From: Mycoplasma sp. CAG:611
GTDB taxonomy: Bacteria; Bacillota_I; Bacilli_A; RF39; UBA660
DNA length: 18,991 nt
Assembly (NCBI GenBank): GCA_000434175.1
Contig: HF999750.1
Coordinates: 1 to 18,991, forward strand
Direction of reading: 5' to 3'
Below are positions 1 through 6,085 of the stretch, in pieces (the first letter of the stretch is position 1; every line of letters begins with the position of its first letter). Made by a program: the position numbers and the translations under genes. Below the pieces are notes generated by a model. It was given only the letters and a program-made list of their open reading frames with translations, searched no databases and was not told the origin of the DNA.

Positions 1-69
1 CTCTTCAGGGGGTTTTGGTTACTACCTTCACATATTAATCGTAAAAGTAGTGCGGGTATACCACCACGC
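1..69 (-). ncRNA. 5' part of a structured transcript (ncRNA or leader), partial
   Basis: This is the first ~70 nt of the RNA expected from the promoter at 76-104. It folds into two adjacent hairpins. The first is GCG-GGU pairing with ACC-CGC around a GGUAU loop, with one bulged U. The second is an 8-bp stem, ACUACUUU with AAGGUAGU. They are followed by an unpaired run ending in ACCCCCUGAA. No ribosome binding site precedes the ATG codons here. It resembles the start of a small stable RNA or a 5' leader more than a coding sequence. I cannot assign a family; the 3' part lies outside the window. Confidence 0.35.
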
Positions 70-75
70 ATTTTA

Positions 76-104
76 ATCATAATGTATTTTAATATAATTG
101 TCAA
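76..104 (-). promoter_or_regulatory. Strong sigma-A-like promoter firing out of the left edge
   Basis: On the minus strand a perfect -35 TTGACA (99-104) is followed after exactly 17 bp by -10 TATGAT (76-81). The predicted start is a G near position 69. It reads towards position 1, so the transcript leaves the window. Confidence 0.6.
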
Positions 105-122
105 TATGATTTAATTAAGTTA

Positions 123-150
123 ATTAAAAAAATTTTGCTTTTTAGCAAAA
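123..150 (-). terminator. Intrinsic terminator of the small membrane protein gene
   Basis: Stem TTTTGCT/AGCAAAA (133-150) followed on the minus strand by seven T residues. It lies 14 bp past the stop codon of the gene at 164-532. Confidence 0.65.
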
Positions 151-163
151 CTTTTTAGCAAAA

Positions 164-532
164 TTAATCTTTTGAAATTACTATTTTTTTAACATTAGAT
201 AATTTTGCAGGTTCACTTGGCATTACTTCATTTGATGCTGTAATAGTTACTTTTTGATTAACCTTTAATTGATCTTTTGTTGTTTCTTTATTATCATAAA
301 TTATTTTAGTATCTTTATTTAATTCAAATTCATACTCAGTAACATATTCTTTTTTCTTTTTATCATATTCTTCAACTAAAATAGTATATACATTATCATT
401 TACTACTACTTCTTTAATTTTTGCTTCAAAAACAAAATCTTTTGTTTTATAATAATCTTTATATAATATATATCCTAATCCTGCTAGAACTGCTATAATT
501 ATAATTAATTTTATAACCAATGATGTTTTCAT
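164..532 (-). CDS. Small membrane-anchored protein of unknown function (122 aa)
   Basis: I do not recognise a named family with confidence. Residues 5-24 are a single hydrophobic helix preceded by a lysine, which suggests an uncleaved signal anchor with the remaining ~95 residues outside the membrane. That part is lysine-rich with alternating beta-strand-like segments (VYTILVEEY, EYEFEL, KVTITAS), and the order 'LKVNQKVTI...EPAKLSNVKKIVI' is reminiscent of small OB-like domains such as DUF3221; this is only a resemblance. The start is secure because AAAGGAGG sits just before the ATG. A TATAAT element lies ~130 bp upstream and a clear terminator follows, so it looks monocistronic. It is convergent with nothing and lies downstream of the XRE regulator on the same strand. 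Confidence 0.75.
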   Translation of the reverse strand: MKTSLVIKLIIIIAVLAGLGYILYKDYYKTKDFVFEAKIKEVVVNDNVYTILVEEYDKKKKEYVTEYEFELNKDTKIIYDNKETTKDQLKVNQKVTITASNEVMPSEPAKLSNVKKIVISKD

Positions 533-664
533 TTATTACCTCCTTTCAAAATTTAATATTTATATCAAAAATATTCATCCATAAACTCTTAATCATAAAT
601 AAATATTTTTAATATCTTAACTCATATTAAACAAATTATCCCCATAATTTCTTTTTCTTATTCT

Positions 665-693
665 ATTATATCATAAGTTTGCCGATTTCGGAA
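665..693 (-). promoter_or_regulatory. Candidate promoter of the small membrane protein gene, with palindrome over -35
   Basis: Minus-strand TATAAT (665-670) is preceded by TG one base upstream (extended -10). At 17 bp spacing the -35 would be TTCCGA (688-693), a poor match. The palindrome CCGA-TT-TCGG (682-691) overlaps that -35, as an operator would. The predicted 5' leader is ~125 nt. Confidence 0.4.
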
Positions 694-730
694 ATATATT
701 TTTATATAAAAACATTATAAACATTAAACA

Positions 731-763
731 AATTAAAAAGAACATAAATTGTTCTTTTTAATT
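731..763 (-). terminator. Terminator after the XRE regulator gene
   Basis: A 13-bp perfect inverted repeat, AATTAAAAAGAAC with GTTCTTTTTAATT, around a 7-nt loop (744-750). It lies just past the stop at 771-773. The T-run is within the 3' arm. Confidence 0.6.
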
Positions 764-770
764 TCATTAA

Positions 771-1331
771 TTAACACTTACCACCATTATCGAAAAAATA
801 CGCTTCAATATATTTCACTAAAATCTTAGCTTTATAAATTTTTTTATCTTTTACAATATTAGTAATATAATCACTACCACCTGCTTCAATGATATTATCA
901 TCTTTATCATATTCTATTAAATAATCATATTTTTCACCATTAAGTTGACAATTAAGAAGTACTGTTTGCTTTTCTACTACTGTCATTGATGTTTTGCTAG
1001 AATTAAAAATACCAAATGAAAAAATTCCAACAACAAAACCTAAAACAAAAATTATTCCTAAAATTTTTAATATTTTAATTATTATCTTAGCAAGTTTTTC
1101 AGTATTGCTTACTTTTTCTACTAACACCTGTTTTATATCATTATTTAATAATTCATCAATACTAATATTTAGTTCTTTAGATAATAATTTTAATTGTTCA
1201 GGATTAGGAGCTGTTTCCCCTAATTCCCAATTTGATATTGTTTGTCTAGTAACATTAATCTTTTCTGCCAATTGTTCTTGTGATAGATTATATTCCTTTC
1301 TTAATTTAAAAATATTTTCTCCTAATTTCAT
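771..1331 (-). CDS. Membrane-anchored XRE/Cro-type transcriptional regulator (186 aa)
   Basis: Residues 6-60 form an XRE helix-turn-helix (LSQEQLAEKINVTRQTISNW, then the usual 'P..EQL..LSKELNISIDELL' helices). Residues 82-108 are one long hydrophobic helix, and residues 109-186 form a polar domain ending in a cysteine. DNA binding would be cytoplasmic, with the C-terminal part across the membrane, so it could sense an extracytoplasmic signal; that role is inferred. An upstream in-frame GTG at 1346 exists, but AAAGGAG overlaps it and is correctly spaced for the ATG at 1331, so I start there. A perfect palindrome between its own -35 and -10 suggests autoregulation. The divergent gene at 1576 is another small HTH protein. 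Confidence 0.85.
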   Translation of the reverse strand: MKLGENIFKLRKEYNLSQEQLAEKINVTRQTISNWELGETAPNPEQLKLLSKELNISIDELLNNDIKQVLVEKVSNTEKLAKIIIKILKILGIIFVLGFVVGIFSFGIFNSSKTSMTVVEKQTVLLNCQLNGEKYDYLIEYDKDDNIIEAGGSDYITNIVKDKKIYKAKILVKYIEAYFFDNGGKC

Positions 1332-1374
1332 TTTTTCTCCTTTCACAAATAATTATATATAAATTTTAAATTTA

Positions 1375-1405
1375 ATTCTACCAAATATCTTTGGAAATTT
1401 GTCAA
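1375..1405 (-). promoter_or_regulatory. Promoter of the XRE regulator with internal operator-like palindrome
   Basis: Minus-strand -35 TTGACA (1400-1405) and extended -10 TGGTAGAAT (-10 hexamer 1375-1380) are separated by 19 bp. The perfect inverted repeat CCAAA-TATC-TTTGG (1381-1394) fills the spacer next to the -10, the expected place for an XRE repressor to block its own promoter. The binding protein is inferred from position only. Confidence 0.5.
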
Positions 1406-1511
1406 ATATTTTTAACAATTATTCTACATTACAAAACATAATTCAATTTCTATTATAACAAATCTATTTTTTGATTATTTTAAATATTTATAATTAATAT
1501 TAATAAAAATA

Positions 1512-1552
1512 ACTGATTTCGGTAAACAATTTTATTTTTATTTTGATATAAT
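1512..1552 (+). promoter_or_regulatory. Promoter of the small HTH gene with upstream palindrome
   Basis: TATAAT at 1547-1552 lies 23 bp before the ribosome binding site. The -35 region (1524-1529, AAACAA) is weak. Directly upstream is the imperfect palindrome ACTGA-TT-TCGGT (1512-1523), near-identical to the one at 682-691. A weak -35 with an adjacent inverted repeat could mean activator or repressor control. Confidence 0.4.
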
Positions 1553-1575
1553 ATGTAATGGGAGATGAGTAAAAA

Positions 1576-1815
1576 ATGACTTTTACAGAAGCCGTAATAG
1601 AAAGAATCAATGAACTTTGTGAATTAAACCATTTAAGTACAAATAAGTTATCTGAGCTTTCTACTGTTCCAGCAACAACACTTTATGCATTACTTTATGA
1701 TAAAGTAGAAAACCCAAGTTCTAAAAACATTTATAAATTTTGTAAAGTTTTCGGAATAACGATGAAAGAGTTTTATGACACAGAAATATTCAACAAAATG
1801 GACTTTAAAGGATAA
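1576..1815 (+). CDS. Small HTH (XRE-like) DNA-binding protein (79 aa)
   Basis: The whole protein is a single lambda-repressor-like helix-turn-helix domain. Residues ~8-20 form helix 1, 'STNKLSELSTVPATTLYALL' (about 21-40) covers helices 2 and 3 with the recognition helix around PATTLYALL, and 'SSKNIYKFCKVFGITMKEF' gives helices 4 and 5. There is no effector or dimerisation domain, so it may act by binding short operators or partner with another protein. GGGAGATGAG precedes the ATG. The gene has its own promoter and a terminator directly after it, so it is monocistronic and divergent from the membrane XRE regulator. Its target is not visible in the sequence. Confidence 0.8.
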   Translation: MTFTEAVIERINELCELNHLSTNKLSELSTVPATTLYALLYDKVENPSSKNIYKFCKVFGITMKEFYDTEIFNKMDFKG

Positions 1816-1826
1816 TAAAGCTATGG

Positions 1827-1850
1827 CAATCTAATAGATTGTTTTTTTTT
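1827..1850 (+). terminator. Intrinsic terminator of the small HTH gene
   Basis: Stem CAATCT/AGATTG with a 3-nt loop followed by nine T residues, 12 bp after the stop codon. Confidence 0.75.
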
Positions 1851-1951
1851 ATTATTTTACCGTTAAAATTATCATCCTTTTAAAAACATATAAAATTTAA
1901 GTCACATATATTTATTCAATCATAATAAATTACCACGACATTTACATAAAC

Positions 1952-1978
1952 AAAAAAATCCTTATAAAATAAGGATTT
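1952..1978 (-). terminator. Intrinsic terminator of the gltX/tRNA-Glu transcript
   Basis: A 10-bp stem AAATCCTTAT/ATAAGGATTT around AAA, continuing on the minus strand into a run of T residues (complement of 1952-1958). It lies 13 bp past the tRNA 3' end. Confidence 0.75.
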
Positions 1979-1990
1979 AATTTAATTAAT

Positions 1991-2068
1991 TGGTGATCCG
2001 TATGGGTTTCGAACCCATGAAATCCAAGGATGAGAACCTTGTGTGTTAAACCCCTTCACCAACGGACC
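1991..2068 (-). tRNA. tRNA-Glu(CTC)
   Basis: A full cloverleaf is present. The acceptor GGTCCGT pairs with ACGGATC, with discriminator A and encoded CCA (1991-1993). The D arm is GTG/CAC, the anticodon stem CAAGG/CCTTG with loop TTCTCAT, and the T arm ATGGG/CCCAT with TTCGAAA. Anticodon CTC reads only GAG, a minor Glu codon in this AT-rich genome. The Glu(TTC) gene at 4664 could in principle read GAG as well. It sits 25 bp downstream of gltX, on the same strand and probably on the same transcript. Confidence 0.92.
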
Positions 2069-2071
2069 ATA

Positions 2072-2098
2072 AATAATAATGCATTTAACATTATTATT
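2072..2098 (-). other. Hairpin between gltX and tRNA-Glu(CTC)
   Basis: A perfect 10-bp inverted repeat, AATAATAATG with CATTATTATT around a 7-nt loop, spans the gltX stop codon (2094-2096) and ends three bases before the tRNA. It lacks a proper T-tract, so it could protect the mRNA 3' end after tRNA processing or act as a weak attenuator; both are inferences. Confidence 0.5.
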
Positions 2099-3728
2099 TT
2101 ACTTCAAACATTTTTATTCTTTTTTCTATTTCTTCTTTTCCTAAAATAGATAATATATCATATAAATTAGGTGTATTAGAAAGTGTTGTAACAGCCACCC
2201 TTAACATTTCACAAAAATCTCCAACATGGCCTATATAAATATCTGGATTTTTTTTATATTCTTTTACTTCACTTGCAAAATTATATTTTCCAACAAATTC
2301 TTTTATTTTATTAAACCAAGTATTATTATCATCTTCTTCATTATATATATTAGTTATATAATCTATTAACATTTCTTTATTATAAAACGGTTTTATTTCT
2401 ATATTATCATATCTATCTTTTGTGAATAATTCATCAAACATATACCAAAAATATTTTCTAACATCACTATAAGATGAGATATCCTTTCTTGGACGAGATG
2501 TATATTTTTCGATATCTAAACTTCTTATCATTCTTTCTTGATTACTTTTTACTATTTCATAAAATTCTTTATCATAAATACTTAAATACTTTAATAATTC
2601 TTTTAATATATCTTCACTTTTTTTACGACTAAAATATATTTTAGAAATATTTATTAATTTCTCAATATCAAATAATGAACCACCCACAGGCATCTTATCA
2701 AAAGTAAATATAAAGTCATCAATTGTTTTGGTAGGGTTTTCATTATACCATTCTTCAAAATTAGAGTTATTAACTGTTGCTAAATATAATCTAATAACAT
2801 CCGTAGGTATCCCTTCTTTAGCATAATAACTAATCGCAGCACCTTTATCTTTTCTTTTACTTAGTTTTCTTATTGTATCCCCTTCACGAACAGTAATCGG
2901 AGCAATATGACAAAATTTTGGGAGTGGGAAACCTAACATTTTAAATAATTGATCGTGAATTGGATAACTTGCCACCCATTCATCTCCCCTTAGAACATGC
3001 GTTGTTCCCATTAAATGATCATCTACAGCATGTGCAAAGTGATATGTTGGAAGCCCATCACCTTTTATTATAACAACATCCATATCATTTTCAGGCATTT
3101 CTATTTTACCTTTAATTAAATCATCTAAGATAACTTTATTTAAAAAACTTCCATTAGATTTTAAACGAATAATATATTTTTCACCATTATTTATTCTTTC
3201 TATCACTTCATTCCTAGTTAAATTACGACATTTAGCATAATGACCGTAATAACCAAGTCTATCTTTAGTTTTTTCTTGAAGTTCTCTTGTTCTATTTAAA
3301 TCATCTTCAGTACAAAAACAAGGATAAGCTTTATCTTCTTCGATTAACTTTTTAGCAAAGGCTTTATAAATATCTTCTCTTTCACTTTGAATATAAGGAG
3401 CATATTTTCCTTTCTTAATTGGATCTTCATCAAAACTTATTCCAAGAGAATTAAAATCATCTATTATCCCTTGAACCCCATTTTCTACGGTCCTTTTTCC
3501 ATCTGTATCTTCAATTCTTAAATAACATATTCCATTTGTTTGTTTAGCAAACTGTAAATCAGAAAAAGATGTATATAAACTTCCCATATGCACAAATCCT
3601 GTTGGACTTGGAGCAAATCTTGTAACCATTTGTCCTTCTTTTAAAGCCCTTTTGGGATATTTTTCTAAATAATAATTATAATCATAATCAGTTTTTAATA
3701 AAAAATCTGCATATTCTTTATTTGTCAT
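2094..3728 (-). CDS. gltX: Glutamate--tRNA ligase (GluRS)
   Basis: A class I aminoacyl-tRNA synthetase that charges tRNA-Glu with glutamate. The catalytic Rossmann fold opens with RFAPSPTGFVHMGS (about 37-50, HIGH-type motif HMGS). The 'LRIEDTD' block at 70-76 is the amino-acid/ATP region, and KLSKR (288-292) is the KMSKS loop. C137, C139 and C167 fit the family's zinc-binding insert. Residues ~350-544 form the all-helical anticodon-binding part. At 544 aa it is longer than the common ~470-490 aa form because of a ~35-residue N-terminal extension before the Rossmann fold. AAAGGAAGG precedes the ATG, supporting the long start. No glnS is seen here, so charging of tRNA-Gln as well (non-discriminating type, needing GatCAB) is possible but not shown. 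It is flanked by tRNA-Gln(CTG) upstream and tRNA-Glu(CTC) downstream. Confidence 0.96.
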   Translation of the reverse strand: MTNKEYADFLLKTDYDYNYYLEKYPKRALKEGQMVTRFAPSPTGFVHMGSLYTSFSDLQFAKQTNGICYLRIEDTDGKRTVENGVQGIIDDFNSLGISFDEDPIKKGKYAPYIQSEREDIYKAFAKKLIEEDKAYPCFCTEDDLNRTRELQEKTKDRLGYYGHYAKCRNLTRNEVIERINNGEKYIIRLKSNGSFLNKVILDDLIKGKIEMPENDMDVVIIKGDGLPTYHFAHAVDDHLMGTTHVLRGDEWVASYPIHDQLFKMLGFPLPKFCHIAPITVREGDTIRKLSKRKDKGAAISYYAKEGIPTDVIRLYLATVNNSNFEEWYNENPTKTIDDFIFTFDKMPVGGSLFDIEKLINISKIYFSRKKSEDILKELLKYLSIYDKEFYEIVKSNQERMIRSLDIEKYTSRPRKDISSYSDVRKYFWYMFDELFTKDRYDNIEIKPFYNKEMLIDYITNIYNEEDDNNTWFNKIKEFVGKYNFASEVKEYKKNPDIYIGHVGDFCEMLRVAVTTLSNTPNLYDILSILGKEEIEKRIKMFEVK

Positions 3729-3769
3729 AATTACCTTCCTTTCTAAGTATATTAAACTTAACTACACAT

Positions 3770-3798
3770 ATTATAGTATGTTTTTTTATACAAATCAA
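3770..3798 (-). promoter_or_regulatory. Promoter of gltX
   Basis: Minus-strand -35 TTGATT (3793-3798), 17-bp spacer, -10 TATAAT (3770-3775). It sits between tRNA-Gln(CTG) and gltX, so gltX can be transcribed independently of the tRNA. No terminator separates them, so read-through is also possible. Confidence 0.6.
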
Positions 3799-3810
3799 TA
3801 TTAATTAAAT

Positions 3811-3886
3811 TGGTTGCCTAGGTAGGATTCGAACCCACGAAATAAAAGAGTCAGAGTCTTTTGCCTTACCACTTGGCTACTAGGCA
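3811..3886 (-). tRNA. tRNA-Gln(CTG)
   Basis: Cloverleaf with acceptor TGCCTAG/CTAGGCA, discriminator A and encoded CCA (3811-3813). The anticodon stem is AAAGA/TCTTT with loop CTCTGAC, giving anticodon CTG. The T arm is GTGGG/CCTAC with TTCGAAT. The weak first pair (U1-A72) is typical of tRNA-Gln. It reads CAG. It lies 82 bp upstream of gltX and 32 bp after the folate gene, on the same strand. Confidence 0.92.
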
Positions 3887-3901
3887 ATAAAAGATAAAAA
3901 T

Positions 3902-3910
3902 ATTATAACA
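3902..3910 (-). promoter_or_regulatory. Extended -10 promoter of tRNA-Gln(CTG)
   Basis: Minus-strand TGTTATAAT (TG one base before TATAAT at 3902-3907), placing the start ~10 bp before the tRNA 5' end. No recognisable -35 is present; it would fall inside the preceding coding region. Confidence 0.45.
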
Positions 3911-3918
3911 CAAAATAT

Positions 3919-4440
3919 TTAATCTGTTATTACTTTTTCTACTGTTTTATCAAATTTATTTACATCTATTTTCCTAACAAGACACTTTTTATAACATAAT
4001 CCTATCTTATAAATGTCAACTTCATTAAAAAATTTGTCATAAAATCCCTTACCATAACCTATTCTATTACCATTTAAATCAAAACATATTCCTGGAGTAA
4101 TGCAAACACAATTAGAAAAATCAGTTACAAGATCATTTGAAACCGGTTCAAGTATCCCAAAATATCCAGATTTTAATTCTTCTAAAGATTTTATATAATA
4201 AAAATTCATATTATTATTTTCTATTTTAGGAACAGCAACCCTTTTATTTTGAAGAAAAAACTTTATAAGTTTTAAAGTATCAACTTCATCTTTAAAAGAA
4301 GCATATATCAAAATAGTAGAACACTTTTTTACGATATCATCATTTATCACTTTATTATAAATAATATTATCTTTAATATTTTTTTCAGTTATACTTTTTC
4401 TTATTAATTTATATTTTTCTCTTAACAATTCTTTATTCAT
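3919..4440 (-). CDS. 5-formyltetrahydrofolate cyclo-ligase (MTHFS family)
   Basis: Converts 5-formyl-THF to 5,10-methenyl-THF using ATP, returning a storage or inhibitory folate to the one-carbon pool in the cytoplasm. The family signature is complete. There is an N-terminal basic helix (KELLREKYKLIRKSI), VAVPKIE at 68-74, GILEP at 95-99, and the nucleotide/folate-binding stretch PGICFDLNGNRIGYGKGFYD at 116-135, with GYGKGFYD diagnostic. At 173 aa it is slightly short for the family (about 180-200). A weak GAGGT lies upstream of the ATG. It stands alone between the three-tRNA operon and tRNA-Gln, with no other folate gene nearby. Confidence 0.93.
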   Translation of the reverse strand: MNKELLREKYKLIRKSITEKNIKDNIIYNKVINDDIVKKCSTILIYASFKDEVDTLKLIKFFLQNKRVAVPKIENNNMNFYYIKSLEELKSGYFGILEPVSNDLVTDFSNCVCITPGICFDLNGNRIGYGKGFYDKFFNEVDIYKIGLCYKKCLVRKIDVNKFDKTVEKVITD

Positions 4441-4461
4441 AAAAATTTATACCTCAACTTT

Positions 4462-4491
4462 ATTTTAATCTTATTTTCTTTTATTAGTCAA
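4462..4491 (-). promoter_or_regulatory. Possible promoter of the folate cyclo-ligase gene
   Basis: Minus-strand TTGACT (4486-4491), 18-bp spacer, TAAAAT (4462-4467). The leader would be only ~15 nt. The rest of the gap (4492-4629) shows no gene or clear structure. Confidence 0.4.
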
Positions 4492-4629
4492 TGTTTTTAT
4501 TATAAATATAATTCACAATAAGTAAAAAGAAAATCTTTGATGATAATATAAAATTTTGTTATGACAAAAAAATAATGGATAAAATTAACAATGAAATAAT
4601 AAATTTTCTTACAAAATAAAAAAAGACAC

Positions 4630-4650
4630 AAAAAAACCCTTTAAAAAGGG
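4630..4650 (-). terminator. Intrinsic terminator of the three-tRNA operon
   Basis: Stem CCCTTT/AAAGGG (4637-4650) followed on the minus strand by seven T residues, 13 bp beyond tRNA-Glu(TTC). Confidence 0.75.
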
Positions 4651-4663
4651 ATATTTCTTACTT

Positions 4664-4740
4664 TGGTGACCCGTACGGGATTTGAACCCATGAATGACGC
4701 CGTGAAAGGGCGCTGTGTTAAGCCACTTCACCAACGGGCC
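4664..4740 (-). tRNA. tRNA-Glu(TTC)
   Basis: Acceptor GGCCCGT/ACGGGTC with A and encoded CCA. D arm GTG/CAC, anticodon stem GCGCC/GGCGT with loop CTTTCAC, T arm ATGGG/CCCGT. The anticodon TTC is the main Glu decoder (GAA and GAG). It is the last gene of the Ile-Asn-Glu tRNA operon. Confidence 0.94.
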
Positions 4741-4748
4741 AAAAAATA

Positions 4749-4825
4749 TGGCGCCCCAACTAGGACTTGAACCTAGGACCCCTTGATTAACAGTCAAGTG
4801 CTCTAACCAACTGAGCTATTGAGGC
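4749..4825 (-). tRNA. tRNA-Asn(GTT)
   Basis: Acceptor GCCTCAA/TTGGGGC with discriminator G and encoded CCA. D arm GCTC/GAGC, anticodon stem CTTGA/TCAAG with loop CTGTTAA, T arm CTAGG/CCTAG. U36-A37 makes it an expected t6A substrate of the Tsa enzymes encoded just upstream. It is the middle gene of the tRNA operon. Confidence 0.95.
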
Positions 4826-4847
4826 ATTTAATAATAAAAATTATAAA

Positions 4848-4924
4848 TGGTGGGCCCGGATGGACTTGAACCATCGACCCCTACCTTATCAGAGTAGTGC
4901 TCTAACCAACTGAGCTACGAGCCC
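4848..4924 (-). tRNA. tRNA-Ile(GAT)
   Basis: Acceptor GGGCTCG/CGGGCCC with A and encoded CCA. D arm GCTC/GAGC, anticodon stem CTACT/GGTAG with loop CTGATAA, T arm GATGG/CCATC. U36-A37 makes it an expected t6A substrate. First gene of the operon; it is not in an rRNA spacer here. Confidence 0.95.
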
Positions 4925-4948
4925 ATCTATAACCACCAAGCAATATCA

Positions 4949-4977
4949 ATGATACTATAAAAATTAAACTTTGACAA
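4949..4977 (-). promoter_or_regulatory. Promoter of the tRNA Ile-Asn-Glu operon
   Basis: Minus-strand TTGTCA (4972-4977), 17-bp spacer, TATCAT (4949-4954), about 25 bp ahead of tRNA-Ile. The AT-rich stretch 4985-5074 between this and tsaD shows no convincing terminator for the tsa operon. Confidence 0.55.
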
Positions 4978-5074
4978 GAACTTTTTTAAAATTTTTTTAA
5001 TTTTTTTCCTTTTTTAGTATATTTTATTACAAAAATAGATGATTATTTCTTTTTTTTATAAATTTTATTATTTT

Positions 5075-6085
5075 TTAAGATAATTTTTCACTAGATACAC
5101 CATTTAAAATTAAATTATACCAGTCATCATTTTTTAATTTATAACAGAAATATCCTGCTGTTGCTATCATAGTAGCATTGTCAGTACAATATTTCATACT
5201 TGGATAAGAAAAGTTAATACCATTTTCTAAAGAAAGTTTTGTTAATTTTTCTCTTATTCCTTTATTAGCCGCAACACCACCTGCAAGGATTAAATTATTA
5301 ACTTTATATTTTTTTACTGCTCTAATTGTTTTAGAAGATAATTCTTCAACAACAGCATCTTGAAAAGAACATGCTAAATCTTCTTTATTTATTTCATTTC
5401 CTCTTTGTTCTTCGTTATGAACGAGATTTATAACAGCACTTTTTAATCCACTAAAACTAAAATCAAAACTATCATCGTTTTTAGGAATTGGTAAACTATA
5501 TGTATGATGTCCTAAATGAGCAAGTTTATCAACAACAGGCCCTCCAGGATAACCTATATTCATAACTCTTGCAACTTTATCATAACATTCTCCAACAGCA
5601 TCATCTAAAGTTTCCCCTACTTCCAAAAAATTATAATGATCTTTCATGTAAACAAGTTTAGTATGTCCCCCACTTATTACTAAACACATTAATGGAAAAG
5701 TCATTTCTTTTTCAATATTATTAGCATAAATATGACCTGCGATATGATGTACTTTAATAAGAGGTTTATTATATATATAAGCAAGTGTTTTAGCAGCTTC
5801 TAATCCTACAAGTAATGATCCAATTAAACCTGGTCCATAAGTTACTGCAATAGCAGTAATTTCATCCATTGTCATATTTGCATCTTTTAAACACTTTTCA
5901 ATTACAAAAGTAATATCTTTAACATGATTTCTACTAGCTATTTCAGGTACAACTCCTCCATATAATGTATGAATATCTATTTGACTTAAAATAACTGTAG
6001 TTATTTCTTCACAACCATTTTTTACTATCGAACAACTAGTTTCATCACAACTAGATTCTATTCCTAAAATATAAACATCTTTCAT
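5075..6085 (-). CDS. tsaD: tRNA N6-adenosine threonylcarbamoyltransferase TsaD (Kae1/Gcp)
   Basis: Catalytic subunit that moves the threonylcarbamoyl group from TC-AMP onto A37 of ANN-decoding tRNAs (t6A). It is an ASKHA-fold metalloenzyme. GIESSCDET at 8-16 is the phosphate-1 loop. H114 and H118 in VHHIAGH are the iron/zinc ligands, with D302 in TDNATMI the third. Other family blocks are GGVVPEIASRNH (43-54), VTYGPGLIGSL, VISGGHT and SFSGLKSA. The 336-aa length is normal. Its ATG overlaps the rimI TGA by 4 bp (ATGA), implying translational coupling. It is last in the tsaE-tsaB-rimI-tsaD operon and partners with TsaB and TsaE in the cytoplasm. The TC-AMP synthase TsaC/TsaC2 is not in the window and must lie elsewhere. 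Confidence 0.97.
   Translation of the reverse strand: MKDVYILGIESSCDETSCSIVKNGCEEITTVILSQIDIHTLYGGVVPEIASRNHVKDITFVIEKCLKDANMTMDEITAIAVTYGPGLIGSLLVGLEAAKTLAYIYNKPLIKVHHIAGHIYANNIEKEMTFPLMCLVISGGHTKLVYMKDHYNFLEVGETLDDAVGECYDKVARVMNIGYPGGPVVDKLAHLGHHTYSLPIPKNDDSFDFSFSGLKSAVINLVHNEEQRGNEINKEDLACSFQDAVVEELSSKTIRAVKKYKVNNLILAGGVAANKGIREKLTKLSLENGINFSYPSMKYCTDNATMIATAGYFCYKLKNDDWYNLILNGVSSEKLS

Noticed and set aside
20..75. T-box-like sequence (GGUGGUAUACCCGC) on the minus strand
   Set aside because: It resembles the T-box antiterminator core, but the promoter lies immediately upstream, leaving no room for stem I and the specifier loop.
994..1362. A 122-codon open frame on the plus strand
   Set aside because: It is antisense to the XRE regulator gene, without a ribosome binding site or recognisable domains.
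1851..1951. Possible small gene in the gap before the gltX terminator
   Set aside because: No start codon with a ribosome site and no open frame of useful length; only AT-rich spacer.
4609..4797. A 62-codon open frame on the minus strand
   Set aside because: It runs through tRNA-Glu(TTC) and into tRNA-Asn and a terminator. It has no protein features; it is an accident of tRNA sequence.
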